Shown one piece after another: positions 45,588-53,384 of a stretch of DNA of 64,000 nucleotides (positions are counted from its first letter, which is position 1; the number at the start of each line of letters is the position of its first letter). The DNA is taken from positions 2,592,001 to 2,656,000 of the forward strand of contig NZ_CP047029.1 of assembly GCF_009796805.1 (NCBI RefSeq). Reading direction: 5' to 3'. The position numbers and the translations under genes were made by a program. The notes under the pieces are model-generated. The model saw nothing but the letters and a program-made list of their open reading frames with translations. It was not told where the DNA came from and did not search any database. The stretch comes from Algibacter sp. L1A34. GTDB lineage: Bacteria > Bacteroidota > Bacteroidia > Flavobacteriales > Flavobacteriaceae.

Positions 45588-45970
45588 TAAATGTTTTGTT
45601 ATTAAAAGGTAAAACTCTTTTTAAAATATACTACGTTAATTTATAGTTTGACTAGCTTACTCTTTATTTATTGCTAGTTATTCTTGTTGAAGACTAACAA
45701 GATTAATTAACTCCAACTTAAAGATTTCTGAAATCATGGGGTATATAGTTGGTTTTTATAATTATGAGTTATTAAAATAGAATGAATTACTATAATATCA
45801 AGTTCTCGTAAGCAGGGTGTAGTGCATGAGACTTATTGGTTCTTGTTATAATTGAAGAACTGTAAAAATTAGGGATAGTGTAGTGATCTTATAAAATCGA
45901 ATAGTAAGATTTAACACTCAATCTAGTTTTGATTATAGATGTTTACTTTTAAAAGATAATTTTATAAATA
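45588..45970. other. Gene-free AT-rich stretch
   Basis: No open frame, RNA gene, strong promoter or repeat could be recognised in these roughly 380 bases between two terminators. Several stop codons occur in every frame. A small RNA cannot be excluded by eye. Confidence 0.6.
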
Positions 45971-46004
45971 AAAAAACTGAACAATAGAATTATTGTTCAG
46001 TTTT
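45971..46004 (-). terminator. Terminator of the FadL-like gene
   Basis: AAAACTGAACAATA / TATTGTTCAGTTTT with a GAAT loop and flanking A and T runs. It lies 56 bases after the minus-strand stop at 46060. Confidence 0.88.
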
Positions 46005-46059
46005 AAATTTTTATTAATCAGTATCAAGTAACTAGGACGAGATATTTTCTTTTTAAATT

Positions 46060-47598
46060 CTAAATATTGAAACTTAAAGATAGTGTAAGATTCGAGTTAA
46101 CTCTATCGATATCAACCGTATCAATTAATCCAACATTATATAATGGTGTTTGGTAAGAGCGTTTGGCTTGGTCGAAGGTTAAATCCAGTTTTGTGTTACC
46201 AAAGTTATAACCTAAACCAAGTGAGAATCCGTTTAAATCTCCAACGGTAACACCGTCTGTATATGGGCTTTCTTCAAATCGATAACCACCTCTAAAACTA
46301 ATTTGTTTCACTTTGTATTCACCACCAAATCGGTAAGTTGATGCAGAGGTTAATACGTTACTTATATCGGAATTTTCGACAGAATAATCAGATTCTGGTT
46401 TAAATTTTGTTTTGCTGTAGTTTTTGTTCGAGTAATCGAAACTAATTAAACCTTGTTTACCAAATATATAAGCTAAACTTCCTGTGAATTTTCCTGGTGT
46501 TTGGAGTTTGTATTCAGGGTAAGTAGTGATTACGTCTGAGATAAACCCAATGTCTGACTCAGCTTCATTCGTGTTAATAAATTGAGTTATTTCTTCTTGA
46601 ATATTATACCAAGTAGGGGAGTCGTAAGTTAAACCTAATCTAAATTCTTGTGATAATTTAAAAATTCCTCCAATTTGAAAAGAAAAGCCATTACCAGTTG
46701 TAGATAATGTATTGTCAAAATCAATGAATGAAATCAAACCGCCATTATCATTGTCTTCCTGTAATGAAGTTTTACGTTCGTAGTCTATAAAATGAGAGTT
46801 TAAATTAACCCCTAAATATACATTGTCTTCATATTGAGCTGCAAAGTTAAAGCTTATTTTACCGTTATAACCGGTTTCAACATTAGCGTAGCGGTGTTCA
46901 AAATAACCAGAAGCGACATTTGCATCATAGAACTCGTTATTATTATCTTCGGATACAGGTTCTAAAACAAAAGATTGATAACCTAAGAAGGCTTGTTGCG
47001 CATTGAACCCATCAGATTGTCCAATTTCTTGATAAGCATTTTCAATAAATCTATTGTTAAGAGATATGTTTTGTAAAAGTTGGCCTTGAGCGTATTGAAA
47101 GAAATAGTTAGCAATCGAATTTACTGGAGTTAATTCGTTATTATCACCGTCCACTATAACTAAATCATTCGTGTTTATTCCAGCCGAATACCAATTATTA
47201 TTATGGTCATTTGTTTTATCGTAAGCAAAAGCTAAAGTGAATTTTTTCCAAGGGGAGTTACTATTACTTTTAAAAACAAAAGCTGCTCCACCTTGATTTA
47301 AACTAAATTTAGAATCGTTAACTTTTTCAGTATTACCAAAATAATTAGTTGTGTTGTTTTTGTCTGCACTTACAAGAGATACTGATGCGTGGCTTTGGCT
47401 AAATACAGCTGATCCAGCAGGATTTATACTAACCGCACTCATGTCTCCACCTAAGGCCCCAAATGCTCCACTTAAAGCTCTAAATCTGGCACTTCCTTGC
47501 ACTTCATCTTGAGAATAGCGTAAGGCATCACTAATATCTTGAGCGTATACACTAGACATAGAAAGCACACCTATGAATAGTAAATTTAACTTTTTCAT
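46060..47598 (-). CDS. FadL/OmpP1/TodX-family outer-membrane transporter
   Basis: A protein of 512 residues with a signal peptide (ending VYAQD). The N-terminal plug region is typical of the family: ALRYSQDEVQGSARFRALSGAFGALGGDMSAVSINPAGSAVF in several pieces, with the NPA(G/A) motif. A beta-barrel then runs to NLTLSLSFNI. The family imports hydrophobic compounds such as long-chain fatty acids across the outer membrane. It is 28 bases downstream of the S/R-rich lipoprotein gene, so the two are likely co-transcribed. Confidence 0.9.
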   Translation of the reverse strand: MKKLNLLFIGVLSMSSVYAQDISDALRYSQDEVQGSARFRALSGAFGALGGDMSAVSINPAGSAVFSQSHASVSLVSADKNNTTNYFGNTEKVNDSKFSLNQGGAAFVFKSNSNSPWKKFTLAFAYDKTNDHNNNWYSAGINTNDLVIVDGDNNELTPVNSIANYFFQYAQGQLLQNISLNNRFIENAYQEIGQSDGFNAQQAFLGYQSFVLEPVSEDNNNEFYDANVASGYFEHRYANVETGYNGKISFNFAAQYEDNVYLGVNLNSHFIDYERKTSLQEDNDNGGLISFIDFDNTLSTTGNGFSFQIGGIFKLSQEFRLGLTYDSPTWYNIQEEITQFINTNEAESDIGFISDVITTYPEYKLQTPGKFTGSLAYIFGKQGLISFDYSNKNYSKTKFKPESDYSVENSDISNVLTSASTYRFGGEYKVKQISFRGGYRFEESPYTDGVTVGDLNGFSLGLGYNFGNTKLDLTFDQAKRSYQTPLYNVGLIDTVDIDRVNSNLTLSLSFNI

Positions 47599-47626
47599 AT
47601 ATAAATATTTTTCTTTTTTAGATGAA

Positions 47627-48751
47627 TTAACGACGTCTTCCTCCGCTTGATGATCTTGAAGTACTACCTGAACTTCGACTACTGCTGCTACTTGAAGATC
47701 TAGTGGTTGAACCGCTAGAACTGGAAGAGCTTCTGCTTGAGCTTGGTGTGTAAGTAGAACTTCTTGAACTTGATGATGATCTCGTACTTGAAGGTGAAGA
47801 ACTTCTGCTACTTGTTGATGGTGTGTATGTAGAACTACGTCTTGTTGTAGTCGATGTAGATCTAGATGTTGAGTTTGTTGATGGTGTTCTAGTTACAGAA
47901 GAAGTTCTTCTTGTTGTACTTGTGCTAGGTGTGGTGCTTCTTCTTACTGTGTTACCATTAATTGCAGAGCGTGTTGTGCTGCTTCTTCTAGTTGATGTAT
48001 TGTATTTTGAATTTGAACTTCGACCAGAAGCACTTGAAACTGAGCTACGGCGAGTAGTTCCATTTGTGTTTAAGCTTCCTCGACTTGAGGTGCTATAATT
48101 ATTTCTTCTACTAGCGCTATAAGCTACGCGATTATTGTTGTAATATCTATTTCTGTTATTGTTATAGAAACCTCTATTTCCGTAGTATCCATTATAGCCC
48201 CAGTTGTTATAAAAACCACCGCCAAAATACATGCCGCCATAGTAAGAATTGTAAGGGTTATAATAACCCCAGTTATTGAATCTGTTCCATCCCCAATTAT
48301 TATATCGGTTCCATTCCCAGCTGTTGTAACCCCAAGAATTCCATCCATAGTTGTTCCAACCGTTATTAATATAATTAATAGTAACGCTATCGGTGTCTTG
48401 TCCCCAGCCTGCATAACCTTGATAATTATTATCTGTTACAATAGCTTCATCTTCAGAATAGTTATTACTTTCATAACTATCAATATCAGTGAAAATATCA
48501 CTATTCGCTATCATTTGTTCGGTTTCTAAAGCGCCATTTTTGAAATAATTTTCATAATAATCGCTATTACTATTGCTTGGAGCAGCAACTACTGCTTCTT
48601 CGTTTTGAACAATTCGAACAGTTTCTTCGCCATAAATTCCATCATTGTCAACACCTACGTATTGATATGAGCCACAAGATGACACGCCAACTAGCAAAGC
48701 AAGCAGTGCTATGTTTGGCATTTTTCGTTTTAAGTAGCTTTTTAATTGCAT
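47627..48751 (-). CDS. Lipoprotein with Y/N/W/G-rich and S/R/T-rich low-complexity regions
   Basis: A protein of 374 residues with a lipoprotein signal (VGVSSCGSYQYV). A region at about 125-205 is made almost wholly of Y, N, W, G and F, resembling prion-like or aromatic-rich domains. Residues about 215-374 are dominated by S, R and T (SRSSS, TTRRSS, TYTPSSSR) and end SSSGGRRR, like an RS domain. It resembles no enzyme. The reading frame is intact for over 1.1 kb and the codon pattern matches its neighbours, so it is a real gene. It would sit on the outer membrane; the cationic tail could bind LPS, DNA or polyanions (inference). It precedes the FadL-like gene. Confidence 0.75.
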   Translation of the reverse strand: MQLKSYLKRKMPNIALLALLVGVSSCGSYQYVGVDNDGIYGEETVRIVQNEEAVVAAPSNSNSDYYENYFKNGALETEQMIANSDIFTDIDSYESNNYSEDEAIVTDNNYQGYAGWGQDTDSVTINYINNGWNNYGWNSWGYNSWEWNRYNNWGWNRFNNWGYYNPYNSYYGGMYFGGGFYNNWGYNGYYGNRGFYNNNRNRYYNNNRVAYSASRRNNYSTSSRGSLNTNGTTRRSSVSSASGRSSNSKYNTSTRRSSTTRSAINGNTVRRSTTPSTSTTRRTSSVTRTPSTNSTSRSTSTTTRRSSTYTPSTSSRSSSPSSTRSSSSSRSSTYTPSSSRSSSSSSGSTTRSSSSSSSRSSGSTSRSSSGGRRR

Positions 48752-48850
48752 ATCTGTATAATTTTATTGTTGGGCACTACAAAAATAGTTAGTTTTGCTG
48801 AACTATTTTATTATTTAACATAATCACAATTTTTGTGCCAAAATATCAAT

Positions 48851-50329
48851 ATGAGCAAAAAACTTACTAGTAGAGCAGAAGATTATTCTAAGTGGTATAA
48901 CGAACTCGTTGTAAAAGCAGACCTAGCAGAGAATTCTGCTGTTAGAGGTTGTATGGTTATTAAGCCTTATGGCTACGCTATTTGGGAGAAAATGCAAGCA
49001 CAATTAGATAAAATGTTTAAAGAAACAGGTCATCAAAACGCATATTTCCCGCTTTTTGTTCCGAAAAGTTTGTTTGAAGCTGAAGAAAAAAATGCAGAAG
49101 GTTTTGCAAAAGAATGTGCCATTGTTACACATTATAGATTACAAAATGACCCTGACAGACCTGGAAAATTACGTGTAGATCCTGAAGCTAAGTTAGAAGA
49201 GGAATTAATAGTTAGGCCAACTTCCGAAGCTATTATCTGGAATACCTTTCGTGGTTGGGTACAATCGTACCGAGATTTACCACTATTAATAAACCAATGG
49301 GCCAATGTAGTACGTTGGGAAATGCGTACGCGTTTATTTTTACGTACAGCAGAGTTTTTATGGCAAGAAGGGCACACGGCACACGAAACTAAAGCAGAAG
49401 CGCTAACAGAAGCAAAATTAATGAATAATGTTTACGCTACGTTTGCCGAAAACTTTATGGCAATACCTGTTATCCAAGGTTTAAAAACCGAAAGCGAACG
49501 CTTTGCAGGAGCAGATGAAACTTTTTGTATTGAAGCGTTAATGCAAGATGGAAAAGCACTACAAGCCGGAACATCTCACTTTTTAGGGCAAAATTTTGCC
49601 AAAGCATTCGATGTTAAATTTGCTAATAAAGAAGGAAAGCAGGATTATGTTTGGGCAACCTCTTGGGGAGTTTCAACACGATTAATGGGCGCGTTGATTA
49701 TGACGCATAGTGATGATCTTGGATTGGTTTTACCTCCAAGTTTAGCACCAAACCAAGTTGTTATAGTTCCTATATATAAGACTGAAGAGGATTTAAATGC
49801 TATCACTGAAGTTGCAAATACTATAATGAGCGATTTACGAGATAGGCATATGACGGTTAAATTTGATAATAGAACCACGCACAGACCAGGTGCTAAATTT
49901 GCACAACACGAATTACAAGGGGTGCCATTACGTATTGCAATTGGTGCAAGAGATCTAGCAAATGGAACTGTTGAGATTGCAAGACGAGATACTTTAACAA
50001 AAGAAGTGGTTGCTTTAAGTGATTTAACAGAAATTATTGATGGCTTATTGAAAGAAATACAAGAAACTTTATTTAAAAAAGCATTAGATTTTAGAGATTC
50101 TCACATTACAGAAGTGAATTCTTTTGAAGAATTCAAAGAAGTTTTAGAAAATAAAACAGGATTTATTTCGGCGCATTGGGATGGCTCAATTGAGACGGAA
50201 GATAAAATAAAAGAGATCACAAAAGCAACAATTAGATGTATTCCTTTGGAATTCAAGGAAGAAGAAGGTGTGTGTGTGTATTCTGGAAAACCATCGACTA
50301 GAAGAGTGTTATTTGCAAAAGCATATTAA
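48851..50329 (+). CDS. proS: Proline--tRNA ligase, eukaryote/archaeal-type
   Basis: Charges tRNA-Pro. It has 492 residues from ATG 48851 ([15 protein letters not shown]). Class II motifs are visible: [14 protein letters not shown], motif 2 [26 protein letters not shown], and motif 3 near [18 protein letters not shown]. The anticodon-binding domain follows, with a C-terminal zinc-type extension ending VLFAKAY. There is no INS editing domain, as usual for this type. An upstream in-frame ATG at 48833 adds only six residues and is less likely. Confidence 0.96.
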   Translation: MSKKLTSRAEDYSKWYNELVVKADLAENSAVRGCMVIKPYGYAIWEKMQAQLDKMFKETGHQNAYFPLFVPKSLFEAEEKNAEGFAKECAIVTHYRLQNDPDRPGKLRVDPEAKLEEELIVRPTSEAIIWNTFRGWVQSYRDLPLLINQWANVVRWEMRTRLFLRTAEFLWQEGHTAHETKAEALTEAKLMNNVYATFAENFMAIPVIQGLKTESERFAGADETFCIEALMQDGKALQAGTSHFLGQNFAKAFDVKFANKEGKQDYVWATSWGVSTRLMGALIMTHSDDLGLVLPPSLAPNQVVIVPIYKTEEDLNAITEVANTIMSDLRDRHMTVKFDNRTTHRPGAKFAQHELQGVPLRIAIGARDLANGTVEIARRDTLTKEVVALSDLTEIIDGLLKEIQETLFKKALDFRDSHITEVNSFEEFKEVLENKTGFISAHWDGSIETEDKIKEITKATIRCIPLEFKEEEGVCVYSGKPSTRRVLFAKAY

Positions 50330-50362
50330 TTAAAAAAAAAGTAAAAAAATAGTAAATAATAC

Positions 50363-50392
50363 TTGCAGAACTTAAACTAAGTTGTATATTTG
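50363..50392 (+). promoter_or_regulatory. tRNA-Glu promoter P1
   Basis: TTG at 50363-50365, 19 bases, TATATTTG at 50385-50392, followed by CACCCGC. Same spacing and -7 box as P2. Confidence 0.8.
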
Positions 50393-50436
50393 CACCCGCA
50401 ATGGAAAACATTGTTAGTTATTTGAAAAAAAAATAT

Positions 50437-50466
50437 TTGCAGGTTTAAAATAAAGTTTTATATTTG
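50437..50466 (+). promoter_or_regulatory. tRNA-Glu promoter P2
   Basis: TTG at 50437-50439, 19 bases, TATATTTG at 50459-50466. It is 74 bases downstream of P1 and 18 bases before the tRNA. Confidence 0.82.
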
Positions 50467-50484
50467 CACACTCAAATAAATAAT

Positions 50485-50556
50485 GGCCCGTTCGTCTATC
50501 GGCTAGGACGCCAGGTTTTCATCCTGGTAAGAGGGGTTCGACTCCCCTACGGGCTA
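50485..50556 (+). tRNA. tRNA-Glu (anticodon TTC)
   Basis: A 72-base cloverleaf. The acceptor stem is GGCCCGT with ACGGGCT (one G-U pair), the anticodon stem CCAGG/CCTGG encloses loop TTTTCAT with anticodon TTC, and the T arm is GAGGGGTTCGACTCCCC-like. The discriminator is A, and CCA is not encoded. It is followed 28 bases later by rpsT, possibly on the same transcript, since no terminator lies between them. Confidence 0.97.
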
Positions 50557-50584
50557 CAATTTAAAAAATTAAGAAAAAAACAAA

Positions 50585-50836
50585 ATGGCAAATCACAAGT
50601 CAGCATTAAAGAGAATCAGAAGTAACGAATCTAAAAGATTAGTTAATAAGTATAAGCATAAGACTACTCGTAATGCTATTAAGAAATTACGTGAGTTAAC
50701 TGATAAGAGTGAAGCTGAAACTTTATATCCTTCAGTGGTATCTATGTTAGATAGATTAGCTAAAACAAACGTTATTCATGCTAACAAAGCAGCTAACCTA
50801 AAATCTGGTTTAGCAAAACATGTTGCATCACTTTAA
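50585..50836 (+). CDS. rpsT: 30S ribosomal protein S20
   Basis: Basic helical protein of 83 residues of the small subunit. It begins [19 protein letters not shown] and contains [14 protein letters not shown] and [14 protein letters not shown], all typical of S20. It lies just downstream of tRNA-Glu without an intervening terminator, so it could be read from the two strong tRNA promoters. A clear terminator follows. Confidence 0.97.
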   Translation: MANHKSALKRIRSNESKRLVNKYKHKTTRNAIKKLRELTDKSEAETLYPSVVSMLDRLAKTNVIHANKAANLKSGLAKHVASL

Positions 50837-50860
50837 TTGATTTAAAGTTTATAATATTTA

Positions 50861-50893
50861 AAGCTTCTCAGAAATGAGAAGCTTTTTTTTTTT
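50861..50893 (+). terminator. Terminator of rpsT
   Basis: AAGCTTCTCA-GAAA-TGAGAAGCTT followed by T9. Confidence 0.92.
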
Positions 50894-50938
50894 GAATTTT
50901 TTTAATGCTCTTATAGTGTTAATAGTAATTTAAAAATA

Positions 50939-50946
50939 TAAATTTG
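50939..50946 (+). promoter_or_regulatory. Putative -7 box before the acidic hypothetical gene
   Basis: Perfect TAAATTTG, 40 bases before the TTG start at 50987. The -33 element is weak. Confidence 0.5.
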
Positions 50947-50986
50947 CAAATAGAATAAGTTTATTAACCACATAATAATATCACCG

Positions 50987-51361
50987 TTGGAAAATCAAAA
51001 AGCAAATAAATTAGTCGATAAAATTCTTGAAAATCTTGATGAATCAGGTATTAATACAGAAACGTTAATCGACGATATTAAGGAATTAAGAACTTATGCT
51101 TTAGAAGAGCAAATACCTTTAGTGGTAAAAGTTTTAAGATTGACTTACGAGCATATAGAAGCAAATAATACGTTTCTTATTCCTGTACTTGATGATGAAC
51201 CTATAGAAGATGAAGAAGAGGGGGCAGAAGGTGAAGCAGTGAATGATTTGGACACACCTGTAGAAAGTTTGAAATATTTAATAGCACTTACTAAAAATCT
51301 TAATAACAAAGGTAATATAGCTGATTTAAGAGAGTATAAAGAGCTTTTTGCTAAGTATTAA
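50987..51361 (+). CDS. Conserved acidic cytoplasmic protein, function unknown
   Basis: A protein of 124 residues with a TTG start (TTG-GAA-AAT-CAA). It is helical, with an acidic segment at about 69-84 (DDEPIEDEEEGAEGEA). The C-terminal part is SLKYLIALTKNLNNKGNIADLREYKELFAKY. There is no signal peptide, membrane helix or known catalytic motif. I recognise it only as a flavobacterial conserved hypothetical protein. Single gene with its own -7 box and terminator. Confidence 0.72.
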   Translation: MENQKANKLVDKILENLDESGINTETLIDDIKELRTYALEEQIPLVVKVLRLTYEHIEANNTFLIPVLDDEPIEDEEEGAEGEAVNDLDTPVESLKYLIALTKNLNNKGNIADLREYKELFAKY

Positions 51362-51410
51362 GCATACGGTAGTAAAATCTATTTATAGATTATAAAATAT
51401 AGAATTATAG

Positions 51411-51442
51411 GCCTTGACATTAAAAATGTTGAGGCTTTTTTT
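51411..51442 (+). terminator. Terminator after the acidic hypothetical gene
   Basis: GCCTTGACATT pairs with AATGTTGAGGC (two G-U pairs) around AAA, then a T run. Confidence 0.82.
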
Positions 51443-51573
51443 ATGTAGTGAATTAATTATTGTATTGATGATACTTGAGTCGTTAATATAATAGGAAAAT
51501 ATTTTTTTTAGCTCACCCTTATTCTAATCTATTCTAATAGTAGATTGAGTTCTGTATTTCGTTAAAATAAAAT

Positions 51574-51987
51574 TTAAGTAACAGGTTCTTCTTCTTTATT
51601 GAAAGTTCTATTCAATAAACCCATTGCAAAATATAATACAGGTGAAATAAGCATTTCTTGAATGCCTCCAGCAAAGTGTCTTGCGTTTAAGGATATTTCG
51701 TGAATAAACCAATCGAAAAGGCCCATTGCACCTATAATAGATAATCCAGAGATATGGATAAAATGCCAAAGAGATGACATCCATGTATCTTTTAGTTTGC
51801 CTAAATGAAAAGTGCCAATAAAGTAAACAGCAAGTGTTGTAGCAAAAGTAATAATGTGTTTAATTTTTGAAGGAATGAGTGCTGTGTTCTTATTTTCGGC
51901 AAAAAATATGTAGTACCAAGTGTAAACAAGAATTATTAATACAAGGCCAATAATGAAGCGGGCTTTATCCGATTTGTACAGTTTCAT
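51574..51987 (-). CDS. Small membrane protein linked to the exosortase
   Basis: A protein of 137 residues with four hydrophobic segments (about 10-30, 42-60, 70-90 and 112-127). I do not recognise a family. Its start overlaps the exosortase stop by 23 bases, so translation is coupled and a functional link is likely, for example as an accessory subunit of the sorting enzyme. It ends the three-gene minus-strand unit. Confidence 0.62.
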   Translation of the reverse strand: MKLYKSDKARFIIGLVLIILVYTWYYIFFAENKNTALIPSKIKHIITFATTLAVYFIGTFHLGKLKDTWMSSLWHFIHISGLSIIGAMGLFDWFIHEISLNARHFAGGIQEMLISPVLYFAMGLLNRTFNKEEEPVT

Positions 51988-52558
51988 TTTTTAAATGAAT
52001 TTTACGGGCAAAGTAACCCCAAATTATTAATGTAGTGGTATAAACCATCGCTTTAAAAAGGTAGTGATGAGCAAAATCGAAATAGACCTCAAAATATTCT
52101 ATTAGATATATAAGTCCAACACATCTTAATATATTTATGGCATCTAGTATTAAAATACCTAAAACAATATATTTAGTTTTTCTCCAAAAAGTTGAAGGCA
52201 TGCAAATAATAAAACCAATGTATAGTACAAAAATCTCTAAGCCATTACAAGCATTGGCAATGTTTAATGTTTTGTAATCGTCGTGATAAATTGCTGAAAG
52301 ATGACTAATTGTTCCAGCTCCTTCAAAAACAATAGTAGTCTTTTCTCTTTTGCTGGTAAAACCACTCATGCCTATGTTATTTAATAATGAGGCAGAGGCT
52401 TCGGCAACGTGTGTTGTTAAGGGGTGATCTAAGTATTGAGAGTCATACATAAATCCAGAATAAATAACCTTCCATATTATAAAAAGCAATAAGGCTTTTC
52501 CTAGAAAAAGCCTTATTGGTAATGGAATATCTTTTAGTATAGATTTAAGATTTAGCAT
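51965..52558 (-). CDS. Exosortase/archaeosortase-family transpeptidase
   Basis: Multi-pass membrane cysteine protease-transpeptidase that cleaves C-terminal sorting signals. It has 7-8 hydrophobic segments. Numbered from an upstream ATG at 52588, the catalytic triad is C114 in NACNGLEIF, R155 in INILRC and H174 in DFAHHYLF, the standard exosortase set. The frame extends to 52588. The ATG at 52558 (MLNLKSILKD) is my preference, though both overlap the end of the upstream substrate gene. It sits between its presumed substrate and a small membrane protein, so this looks like a dedicated one-substrate sorting system. Confidence 0.85.
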   Translation of the reverse strand: MLNLKSILKDIPLPIRLFLGKALLLFIIWKVIYSGFMYDSQYLDHPLTTHVAEASASLLNNIGMSGFTSKREKTTIVFEGAGTISHLSAIYHDDYKTLNIANACNGLEIFVLYIGFIICMPSTFWRKTKYIVLGILILDAINILRCVGLIYLIEYFEVYFDFAHHYLFKAMVYTTTLIIWGYFARKIHLKNETVQIG

Positions 52559-52898
52559 CCTTTTTTCTACGTAATTTTTTAACTCCAAAAGCAGCTGCTC
52601 CTAACATTAAGAAACCAAGTCCTCCGTCCAATGGCACAGAAGGGGTAGAACCACCACCATTACACTTTCCTTTGTGAGGTCTGTGACATTTTTTGCATCT
52701 TACTGGTCTCTTTTTTTTATCAGGCCTGTTACCGATTAAGGCAATAGAGGTAAAGTGTATTGAAGTTAGCGCAACAGTTGTTGGAGATTCTACTACACTA
52801 ACAGCTGTAGTAGCATTCATGTTAGTTGAGAATGTTAGAGTAAATACAATCGCAAGAGCGCTGATTATATTTACAAATTTTTGTTTTTTGTCCTTCAT
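52545..52898 (-). CDS. PID-CTERM-type exosortase substrate with a CxxCH motif
   Basis: A protein of 117 residues: signal peptide (1-29, ending MNAT), a short mature part, a Cys/His cluster C68-K-K-C71-H72-x2-H75-x3-C79, and a C-terminal sorting signal (VPLDGGLGF at 88-96, hydrophobic stretch 94-106, basic tail KKLRRKKD). The tripartite tail is the PID-CTERM pattern recognised by exosortases. After cleavage the mature protein would be only about 60 residues. CxxCH is the c-type heme signature, but zinc or copper binding is equally possible. The gene overlaps the exosortase gene, its likely processing enzyme. Confidence 0.82.
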   Translation of the reverse strand: MKDKKQKFVNIISALAIVFTLTFSTNMNATTAVSVVESPTTVALTSIHFTSIALIGNRPDKKKRPVRCKKCHRPHKGKCNGGGSTPSVPLDGGLGFLMLGAAAFGVKKLRRKKDAKS

Positions 52899-52923
52899 TA
52901 GTTTTAGTTTTTGGATTAATTAA

Positions 52924-53234
52924 TTCCTTAATAGCAAATTAAATATAGTAACTATTCTAGTGAAAAAACGTCTGGGGCTATTATTTTCGTTAAAACAAGG
53001 AATAAATTCTTCCAATGGTAAAGTTTTGTTAAATATGAGGATTAGTTTTAGGGCTTATAGCCTGTTTATCTTTGTGTTATGAAATTAAATAAATGATAGT
53101 AAGTAACTATTTATCTATTAATTTAGTATAAGGTTAAATTTAGAATGTTATAAGAAATTAACTTTTTTTTTTGAATTTGATGATTCGCTATGTTTTAACT
53201 TAAGCTAACTATATATTAACCCTTGCCAAAAGCT
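52924..53234. other. Gene-free region upstream of the exosortase unit
   Basis: AT-rich, with no recognisable gene. It must hold the promoter of the substrate/exosortase unit (minus strand), but no convincing TAnnTTTG box with a -33 partner was found. The GC-richer repeat copy 1 follows on the right. Confidence 0.55.
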
Positions 53235-53322
53235 GCGTTAGCGATTGCAGTGGTTAGCTTTTGGCGAGGCGAGCATCGAGCCAAAACTAGTAACGTAAAG
53301 CGCGACCCTTGGGGTAACGCCC
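53235..53322 (+). repeat. GC-rich intergenic repeat, copy 1
   Basis: Begins GCGTTAGCGATTGCAGTGG and ends GCGCGACCCTTGGGGTAACG, then CCC. It aligns end to end with the reverse complement of 55742-55848, with a diverged middle. It is much richer in GC than its surroundings. Confidence 0.78.
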
Positions 53323-53333
53323 AGATATGGGTA

Positions 53334-53366
53334 TAAAAAAAGCCTTAACTTTTATATTAAGGCTTT
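53334..53366 (-). terminator. Terminator of rho
   Basis: AAAGCCTTAA / TTAAGGCTTT with an eight-base loop. On the minus strand the stem runs into a T tract. It lies 19 bases after the rho stop. Confidence 0.85.
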
Positions 53367-53384
53367 GCATATATATTGAAATTC

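Noticed and set aside
45588-45970. Possible small RNA or decayed gene in the 380-base gap
   Set aside because: No open frame, conserved motif, promoter or terminator of its own could be seen; the bordering terminators belong to the neighbouring genes.
47823-48098. Plus-strand frame rich in V and L within the S/R-rich lipoprotein gene
   Set aside because: Its odd composition is the expected mirror of the low-complexity codons on the other strand.
47627-48130. Short repeats suggestive of a CRISPR or minisatellite
   Set aside because: They have no constant repeat length or spacers and encode an uninterrupted S/R/T-rich protein tail.
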